Program-made: the position numbers and the translations under genes
Part shown: positions 1 through 4,762 of the stretch, one piece after another
Layout: the number at the start of each line of letters is the position of its first letter
Numbering within the stretch: position 1 is the first letter of the stretch
Source of the DNA: CAZLBV01 sp964557845
GTDB lineage: Bacteria; Acidobacteriota; Aminicenantia; Aminicenantales; Aminicenantaceae
Direction: 5' to 3'
Assembly (NCBI GenBank): GCA_964557845.1
Contig: CAZLBV010000303.1
Location: forward strand, 1 to 6,638
Length of the DNA stretch: 6,638 nt
Notes under the pieces: model-generated
Database searches by the model: none
Seen by the model: the letters and a program-made list of their open reading frames with translations, nothing else
Told to the model about the DNA's origin: nothing

Positions 1-3
1 TGA

Positions 4-30
4 GGGAAGGTGGGTGGGGGCGGAAATGGG
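4..30 (+). other. Putative G-quadruplex motif
   Basis: Four runs of at least three G (4-6, 12-14, 16-20, 28-30) are separated by loops of 5, 1 and 7 bases, which satisfies the usual G3+N1-7 rule. Only the sequence pattern is seen; folding is inference. It lies downstream of the PIN gene, on the strand opposite to that gene's transcript. Confidence 0.35.
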
Positions 31-41
31 ATGGCCACTGC

Positions 42-63
42 ACTGCCTCGATTTCGAGGTAGT
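42..63 (+). terminator. Hairpin, possible weak terminator
   Basis: Bases 42-50 pair with 55-63 around an ATTT loop; the core CCTCG/CGAGG is perfect, and one further pair is G-U when read rightward. Read rightward it is followed by a broken T-rich stretch (TTTACTACATTTT), so it could end a transcript entering from the left. Read leftward, behind the PIN gene, it has an A-C mismatch and no T tract, so it is a poor intrinsic terminator for the toxin operon. Confidence 0.3.
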
Positions 64-131
64 TTACTACATTTTCACCTGCCTACGCCTTGCAAATGCA
101 CTAATCTTAGACCACTGATAATCCAAGTTGA

Positions 132-644
132 TTACTTAATGCCGAATCTATGAATGCGCAGTTGGCTTCCTTCATCTAAGTATTTATTGAAATATTTTTC
201 TGTGTACTTTTTTTCAAGTCGTTTTGTTAATCCGCTAGATGCTAAGAGTCTTGCGAACGATAATCCTTGCTCTCTCTTGCCTAACAATGCAATTACTTTA
301 ATTGCTGCTTTATCGCAAGTACAAAAAAAGCAATCATCTCGATCACTTAAAATTTTCAAAGCCTCGGTTTCTCCTGGATCAAGTTCTTCTTCTATAAAAC
401 GATCAAAATTTTTCTTGAAATCAATCATTTCCTCTGCTGTTGATGATATTTCAGTAATTGTCTTCCCCACTTCACTAATTAGATCAATATTCCTTTTAAC
501 ACTAAATTTATCTTCATAAAAATATACTTCATGTCTAAGAATGATTGAAGGAACTAAAATCTTGTTTTTACTTACAATATGTGTCCAGATATTATATCGG
601 TGAAGGTCGATTATGACATCAGCGTCAAGCAGTACGATATTCAA
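132..644 (-). CDS. PIN-domain nuclease, probable toxin
   Basis: This 170-residue protein has the features of a PIN-fold, Mg-dependent endoribonuclease. The N-terminal LLDADVIID places the first acidic residue at D7 (with D9 and D13 nearby); E39 lies in a RHEV context; DPGETEA at 89-95 supplies E92 and E94; and CTCDKAA at 108-114 supplies D111. This order of acidic residues is typical of PIN toxins, which usually cut tRNA or other RNA. The start must be the TTG at 644, because any later start would lose D7; a GAGGA ribosome site lies 8 bases upstream, inside the preceding gene. The gene overlaps the end of the XRE-peptidase gene by 20 bases, so the two are co-transcribed and probably translationally coupled. 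No signal peptide or membrane segment is seen, so it should be cytoplasmic. The target is unknown. Calling it a toxin rests on the fold plus the gene arrangement. Confidence 0.82.
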   Translation of the reverse strand: MNIVLLDADVIIDLHRYNIWTHIVSKNKILVPSIILRHEVYFYEDKFSVKRNIDLISEVGKTITEISSTAEEMIDFKKNFDRFIEEELDPGETEALKILSDRDDCFFCTCDKAAIKVIALLGKREQGLSFARLLASSGLTKRLEKKYTEKYFNKYLDEGSQLRIHRFGIK

Positions 645-1788
645 TAGAATAATCCTCGTTTTCGTCGTAGCCGTACTTTTTTAAAAACGAAGGAACCGCG
701 CTGTATTTCTCACCAACATATTCGGCAAACTTACCCTTGGATATTTTTCCAAGATGAAAAGCTTTAATTGCTAAAGAGATATATTTTGTAGAAAGATATG
801 GTTTGTCCTTTTCTGACCAATCTGTATGCCGGTGTTTTTTGTCAATATCTTTAATGATTCCCTTTTCTAACTCCTCTCTGATGTTTTCTTTTTTAAGAAG
901 TCCAAGATTGACCAAACGCCATAACAAAGCCTCAATTGAAACATCAAAATCTCTAGCGATTTCCATTAAATTAAGATAAGAAACAGATTTATTGTTAATT
1001 CGATCCTCAAATTCTTTTCTTATCTCTTCTTCAGGAAGAAGCAGAGAAGCAGCAAAAATATCAGCCAATCTTTCCACTTTGCTTTTTCCTCCAGCCTCAT
1101 CAACATAGATTTCTTCTGGAGTAAAGTTTTCCCATGTTATAATGTGAAAAAATTCATGAGCAAGATCAAAATTGCGCCTCCAGGGAGCATCATTTGCGTT
1201 TATCAATATTGCCATTCCAAACTTATCATCAATTGTCGAACCCCCAGAAATATCTGAATTCATCGGCAGGAAAATAATTTTGATACCCATTTCTTCTTCT
1301 AAAATTTTTGGCAAAGAACAGGCTGGGCGGAACCCTAATTTTAAAATTCGGATATACTTGGAGGCAAGATCTTCAACAGATTTAAAGGCATCCGGAGTAA
1401 GTAATTCACGTTTATCAATTATAAGTTTTAATCCTGTTTTTGAAACATTAGGCTCGCCGAGAAGTTTTAAAAGGTTTTGATAGCGTTGACATATCGAGAT
1501 GAATTGACGCTCGATAATTGTTTTTTGAGGGCTTGTTTCAGGACTCCTCCAGAGAATTCGGACTTCTTTCTGAGGCGAGTTAAGATTCAGGAAATAATCG
1601 ATATCGCGGCCGTAAATCTCTGCCAATTTGGCGAGTTCCCAAGCCTTAACCTCCCTCTCCGCTGCTTCAATACTGCTCAGGGTCTGGTAATTGTTGAACC
1701 CCAATCTTTCCGACACTTCTTTTAGCGTAAGATCCAAAGATTCACGTTCTTTTTTCAGAAGATTTGCTAATTTCTTTTGAGTATTCAT
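625..1788 (-). CDS. XRE HTH-ImmA/IrrE metallopeptidase fusion, probable antitoxin/regulator
   Basis: This 387-residue protein has three parts. Residues about 5-68 form an XRE/Cro-C1-type helix-turn-helix (KKERESLDLTLKEVSERLG and following), predicted to bind DNA. Residues about 150-260 form an ImmA/IrrE-type (COG2856) zinc-peptidase domain with HEFFH at 211-215 and the third-ligand helix VERLADIFA from about 238, where E239 is the likely ligand. The rest, about 280-387, is a charged helical tail often seen in long members of this family. All three metal ligands are present, so the peptidase looks intact. The ATG at 1788 starts just ahead of the helix-turn-helix, giving a normal family N-terminus, but no Shine-Dalgarno precedes it. 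It is the first gene of a leftward operon with the PIN nuclease, and antitoxin-first order is typical of type II systems. It probably represses its own promoter. Whether it also cleaves itself or the toxin is unknown. A phage- or stress-type regulator is the main alternative. Confidence 0.85.
   Translation of the reverse strand: MNTQKKLANLLKKERESLDLTLKEVSERLGFNNYQTLSSIEAAEREVKAWELAKLAEIYGRDIDYFLNLNSPQKEVRILWRSPETSPQKTIIERQFISICQRYQNLLKLLGEPNVSKTGLKLIIDKRELLTPDAFKSVEDLASKYIRILKLGFRPACSLPKILEEEMGIKIIFLPMNSDISGGSTIDDKFGMAILINANDAPWRRNFDLAHEFFHIITWENFTPEEIYVDEAGGKSKVERLADIFAASLLLPEEEIRKEFEDRINNKSVSYLNLMEIARDFDVSIEALLWRLVNLGLLKKENIREELEKGIIKDIDKKHRHTDWSEKDKPYLSTKYISLAIKAFHLGKISKGKFAEYVGEKYSAVPSFLKKYGYDENEDYSIEYRTA
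653..657 (-). promoter_or_regulatory. Ribosome binding site of the PIN gene
   Basis: GAGGA on the minus strand lies 8 bases before the TTG at 644 and inside the last codons of the XRE-peptidase gene. It decides the toxin start, as no ATG near the PIN motif is available. A good site paired with a weak TTG codon suggests that translation is coupled to the upstream gene and kept modest. Confidence 0.7.
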
Positions 1789-1800
1789 ATTTTATGAATA
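1782..1800. promoter_or_regulatory. 19-bp palindrome over the start of the toxin-antitoxin operon, candidate operator
   Basis: TATTCATATTTTATGAATA is a perfect 8-bp inverted repeat around a TTT spacer. It covers the ATG of the XRE-peptidase gene and reaches the edge of the -10 box, so a dimeric XRE protein bound here would block transcription. A similar shape, TATAATA-TTT-TATTATA, lies at 1846-1862 upstream of the -35 box and could be a second site, though it consists only of A and T. The role as operator is inference. Confidence 0.5.
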
Positions 1801-1828
1801 AAATATATTTATTTGTTATATTTGTCAA
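1800..1828 (-). promoter_or_regulatory. Sigma70-type promoter of the XRE-PIN operon
   Basis: On the minus strand a perfect TTGACA (-35, 1823-1828) is followed after 17 bases by TATTTT (-10, 1800-1805, four of six consensus bases). The expected transcription start is near 1793, only about five bases before the ATG at 1788. The mRNA would therefore be leaderless or nearly so, which fits the absence of a Shine-Dalgarno. Confidence 0.6.
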
Positions 1829-1865
1829 TTATTTTTATTATTAATTATAATATTTTATTATATTA

Positions 1866-1883
1866 CGAGAATCTGCGAGAATC
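1866..1883. repeat. Short tandem repeat of CGAGAATC
   Basis: CGAGAATC occurs at 1866-1873 and again at 1876-1883, a 10-bp period (one helical turn). It abuts the left end of the large inverted repeat, sharing its first base. It could be a protein-binding pair or debris at the edge of an inserted element. Confidence 0.4.
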
Positions 1884-2057
1884 CGCCTTGGCTTGCCGAA
1901 GTTATTGATAAAATTAAAGTTAATTAAAATACAATTGTAAAATAATATCTTAGATTGGATTTTTCACGCCGGGCAGAAAATCTATTCTAAGCCCAAATAA
2001 TCAGTCCAAAATTATATTAACTTATTAAATATCAATATTTTATGCCAGCCAAGGCGG
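1883..2057. repeat. 175-bp imperfect inverted repeat, MITE-like or structured RNA
   Basis: The two halves are complementary in register around a centre at 1970, with no gaps needed. The outer tips CCGCCTTGGCT (1883-1893) and AGCCAAGGCGG (2047-2057) match perfectly. Inner matching blocks are 1903-1910 with 2030-2037, 1917-1924 with 2016-2023, and 1949-1963 with 1977-1991 (13 of 15). By hand count about 50 of 81 arm positions pair. The central loop is GC-rich. It has no coding capacity I can support. A decayed miniature inverted-repeat element or a long hairpin RNA would both fit. I see no convincing target-site duplication: the flanks are GAGAAT on the left and TTTTTAAGG on the right. It fills most of the divergent spacer between the accessory cassette and argS. 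Confidence 0.6.
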
Positions 2058-2109
2058 TTTTTAAGGTTTTTCATAATCCCAACTTGGGGTATCTTCTAAC
2101 ATTTCCTGC

Positions 2110-2137
2110 TTGTGTGATGGATTAAATTTGATATAAT
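2110..2137 (+). promoter_or_regulatory. Extended -10 promoter of argS
   Basis: A perfect TATAAT at 2132-2137 is preceded by TG at 2129-2130, giving the extended -10 form TGnTATAAT. A weak -35, TTGTGT (2110-2115), lies 16 bases upstream. An extended -10 can work with a poor -35. The expected transcript starts near 2144, leaving a leader of about 20 bases before the ATG, too short for a riboswitch or T-box. Confidence 0.6.
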
Positions 2138-2163
2138 TCATAGGATTCAGGTTAAGGCAGATC

Positions 2164-4104
2164 ATGAGAAAATATAAACAAAAACTACAGCAAGATATTT
2201 ATGAAAAACTAAAAGAGCGCTATCCGATCGATCGACCGGATATATCCTTTACTTACCCCCCTCAGATCCAGATGGGAGATCTCGCCCTGGCTTTTGCATT
2301 CCAACTGGCCAAAAAAACGAGACGGAACCCCAGAGAACTGGCGCTGGAAATATCTCCCCTACTGGCTGAACTGGAGGATATCCAAAAGGTCGATGCTGCT
2401 GGCGGAGGATACATCAATATCTTTCTGGATAAAGATAAGATCTTCAAACAAAATCTCTCTCTCCTAAAAGAAACCTCACTCTCACCGGAGGAAAACAAAA
2501 TTATCGTTGAACATACCAGCATCAATCCCAATAAAGCCGCTCATATCGGACATCTCAGGAATGCCTGCCTGGGAGACACCCTGGTGCTGTGTCTCAAGTA
2601 TAAAGGTGAAAGCGTGGAGATCCAGAATTATATCGATGACACCGGCGTCCAGGTAGCTGATGTGGTTTTCGGATTCATGGATATTGAAAAGAAAAATATT
2701 TCAGAAATAAAAAGTATAAAGGAAAAATTTGATTATTACTGCTGGGATCTCTATGCCAGAGCGACTTCTTATCTGGAAGAGCATCCGGAAGCACAAAAAA
2801 GAAAAGCCGAAATACTGAAAAAGATCGAAGAAGGGATCGATCCAGAAGCTGAGATCGGACATTATATCTCCCAAACCATACTGAAAGCACACTTGAAGAC
2901 CATGCGAAGATTAAATATCGGATATGACCTGCAAGCCTGCGAGAGCAGTATCCTGGGACTAAAATTTTGGGAGCATGCCTTTTCCCTGCTTAAAGAAAAA
3001 GAAGCGATCTATTACGCTGAGGAAGGCGTCAACCAAGGCTGCTGGGTCATGAAATCAGATGAATCCAGCGACCAGGATAAGATAATCGTCAGGTCGGACG
3101 GCACGGTTACCTATGTCGGAAAGGATATAGCCTATCAGCTCTGGAAATGCGGTCTCTTGGATAAAGATTTTTTCTACCAGCCATTCCTGGAGGAAAAGGA
3201 TGGGAAAATAGTCTGGATAACCACTTCATCCCCTACCCCTCATAATCCAAAATTCGGAAACGCTTCCATGGTCTTCAATGTAATCGATACCCGTCAGTCA
3301 TACACCCAAAAAGTAGTGGTTCAGGGTTTAAGGGTGTTAGGTTTCCCTGAAAGCGCAGAAAAATCTATCCATTTTTCCTATGAAATGGTTGCTCTTTCTC
3401 CCAATAGTCTAGATGAATTGAATCAGTATATTTCTGAGGAAGACAGGCAGAAAGATTTTCTTGAAGTTTCCGGGCGAAAAGGATTGGGTATCAAAGCCGA
3501 TGATCTTATCGATAAGATGGAAGAACGAGCGCTGAAAGAAGTATCTACCAGAAATCCGGATCTCTCGCCTGCAGCCCAACGAAATATCGCCCGCGATATA
3601 GCCGTGGGAGCGCTGCGTTATTTTATGTTGAAATTTGCCCGGAATTCCATCATCGTCTTTGATTTCGAAGACGCCTTGAATTTCGAAGGTGAGACCGGCC
3701 CCTATCTGCAGTACACCAATGTAAGAATAAAAAGCATATTCAGAAAACTGGTAGAACGGGAAGGATTCACTGAAAAAGATCTTAAGACTTTGATCGAAAC
3801 CAGTAAATTCAGCTCAGCGGATTTTTCAAATCAGGAGCTCGATGATTTCTGGGATCTGGTCTTATATGCTTCTCAATTGGATGAGGAGGTTCTGCATTCT
3901 TTGGGCTCACTCGAGTTTCTTCATCTGGCAAAATTCGCATTTAACCTCTGCCAGAAATTCAATGCTTATTACCATAAATACCCCATCCTGTCCGAGCAAG
4001 ACCAAAATCTGAAGGAACTTAGAATTCTTACTATTTATTATATACAAAACATATTGGAAAAAACTTTAACCATTATGGGAATACCTCAACCGGATCGAAT
4101 GTAG
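2164..4104 (+). CDS. argS: Arginyl-tRNA synthetase
   Basis: This cytoplasmic class I synthetase attaches arginine to tRNA-Arg using ATP. Residues 1 to about 100 form the ArgRS-specific N-terminal domain (GDLALAFAFQLAK near 38). The catalytic Rossmann domain holds HIGH at 127-130 within NPNKAAHIGHLRNA, then VRSDGTVTYVGKDIAYQLW. The usual KMSKS loop is SGRKG at 436-440, followed by KADDLID, a variant known in some ArgRS groups. The C-terminal part is the DALR anticodon-binding domain, starting near GPYLQYTNVRIKSI and ending in MGIPQPDRM. At 646 residues it is longer than E. coli ArgRS (577), with extra segments within the catalytic region, including a charged helical stretch between the HIGH motif and VRSDGT. 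The ATG at 2164 has a weak AAGG site 6 bases upstream and begins the domain properly. It has its own promoter and is probably co-transcribed with the two genes downstream. Confidence 0.96.
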   Translation: MRKYKQKLQQDIYEKLKERYPIDRPDISFTYPPQIQMGDLALAFAFQLAKKTRRNPRELALEISPLLAELEDIQKVDAAGGGYINIFLDKDKIFKQNLSLLKETSLSPEENKIIVEHTSINPNKAAHIGHLRNACLGDTLVLCLKYKGESVEIQNYIDDTGVQVADVVFGFMDIEKKNISEIKSIKEKFDYYCWDLYARATSYLEEHPEAQKRKAEILKKIEEGIDPEAEIGHYISQTILKAHLKTMRRLNIGYDLQACESSILGLKFWEHAFSLLKEKEAIYYAEEGVNQGCWVMKSDESSDQDKIIVRSDGTVTYVGKDIAYQLWKCGLLDKDFFYQPFLEEKDGKIVWITTSSPTPHNPKFGNASMVFNVIDTRQSYTQKVVVQGLRVLGFPESAEKSIHFSYEMVALSPNSLDELNQYISEEDRQKDFLEVSGRKGLGIKADDLIDKMEERALKEVSTRNPDLSPAAQRNIARDIAVGALRYFMLKFARNSIIVFDFEDALNFEGETGPYLQYTNVRIKSIFRKLVEREGFTEKDLKTLIETSKFSSADFSNQELDDFWDLVLYASQLDEEVLHSLGSLEFLHLAKFAFNLCQKFNAYYHKYPILSEQDQNLKELRILTIYYIQNILEKTLTIMGIPQPDRM

Positions 4105-4135
4105 GCTTAAGGGTTCAAACAAAGAGGGCGATCTA

Positions 4136-4762
4136 ATGAAATTTGACCAGATCATAAAAATTTCTGATCTTTCCATTCAAATAAACAGGACATCTGTCCT
4201 GTCCCTGTTGGGGTATAAACGAGGAAAAACAAAATTATCCGAACCTGCCGGAAAAGTATTAGAAGCTGCTTTCAAACGAGCGGAAGGCTTGATCCATCCC
4301 CAAGGAGTTTACCTTATTAAAAGGATCAAAGAAAAATCCCATGAAACCATAACCTTTATCAATTCACAGGTATTCTTTAGAGGAAAATCGATCTCCCGCC
4401 TCTTGTCCCGGTCTTCTGCCGCGGCCTTAATGGCGGTTACCATAGGTTTAAAACTGGAAGAAACCATAGCTCAAGAAACTCAAGCAGGAAACCTCGAAAA
4501 AGCGCTGGCCTTGGACGTCATCGGTTCCGAAGCCGCAGAAGCGGCGGCCGAAGCATTGAACGTGCATCTCATATCCCTTGCCAGGCAGGAAAAGCTCTTG
4601 CTTACCAGAAGATATAGCCCTGGTTACGGAGATTTTTCCCTGGACAATCAATCACAATTATTCCATGCCCTTTCCCTAGAGGATTTAGGGATTTCCATAG
4701 ATGAAAACTTCGTGCTTACTCCCAAGAAAACCATAACCGCAGTCATAGGAGTGATTCAATGA
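4136..4762 (+). CDS. Stand-alone methionine synthase reactivation (SAM-binding) protein
   Basis: This 208-residue protein matches the MetH activation domain as a separate polypeptide. In E. coli MetH this domain is C-terminal; it binds S-adenosylmethionine and remethylates cob(II)alamin that has become inactive. The motif RYSPGY at 159-164, continuing GD, matches the RxxxGY SAM-binding signature of that domain, and LTPKKTITAVIGV at the C-terminus matches its conserved final strand. The alanine-rich helix near 128-145 is also typical. It starts at ATG 4136 with a GAGGG site 7 bases upstream and lies 31 bases after argS. Its stop overlaps the metH start as ATGA, so translation is coupled and the partner is clear. 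Separate proteins of this size are known in Thermotoga maritima (TM0269) and Clostridia. No membrane or signal segment is seen. A reactivator for another corrinoid protein is possible, but the neighbour argues against it. Confidence 0.85.
   Translation: MKFDQIIKISDLSIQINRTSVLSLLGYKRGKTKLSEPAGKVLEAAFKRAEGLIHPQGVYLIKRIKEKSHETITFINSQVFFRGKSISRLLSRSSAAALMAVTIGLKLEETIAQETQAGNLEKALALDVIGSEAAEAAAEALNVHLISLARQEKLLLTRRYSPGYGDFSLDNQSQLFHALSLEDLGISIDENFVLTPKKTITAVIGVIQ

Larger units (their letters stand above)
1..131. other. Window-edge stretch without a recognised gene
   Basis: I see no supportable gene here. The first 35 bases are strikingly G-rich on the plus strand, unlike the AT-rich cassette beside them. 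A plus-strand frame is open from base 2 to a TGA at 116-118 (38 codons, no start visible in the window), but its translation matches no family I know and it could be chance. I looked on both strands for tRNA or tmRNA structure and did not find an acceptor stem or a TTCGA T-loop. The stretch contains the G-run motif and the hairpin listed separately. Confidence 0.4.

Noticed and set aside
1..118. Plus-strand open frame of 38 codons ending in TGA at 116-118
   Set aside because: It has no start in the window, its translation resembles no family I know, and such a length is possible by chance at a window edge.
1..131. Possible tRNA, tmRNA or attachment site at the left edge
   Set aside because: Checked on both strands; the hairpin has a 4-base loop instead of the 7-base TTCGA-type T-loop, and no acceptor stem pairs.
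154..519. Plus-strand 121-codon frame opposite the PIN gene
   Set aside because: It is antisense to a gene with clear catalytic motifs, is serine-rich in the way of antisense translations, and has no family features.
2044..2069. Possible intrinsic terminator at the right tip of the inverted repeat (GGCGG followed by TTTTT)
   Set aside because: The local stem is only three base pairs; the strong pairing is with sequence about 150 bases upstream, and no rightward gene ends here.
2078..2088. Small palindrome CCCAACTTGGG upstream of the argS promoter
   Set aside because: Five-base arms with a single central base occur easily by chance, there is no second copy, and no regulator points to it.
1789..2163. 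Riboswitch, T-box or CRISPR-like array in the divergent spacer
   Set aside because: The predicted argS leader is only about 20 bases, no T-box or known riboswitch core is seen, and there are no regularly spaced repeats.
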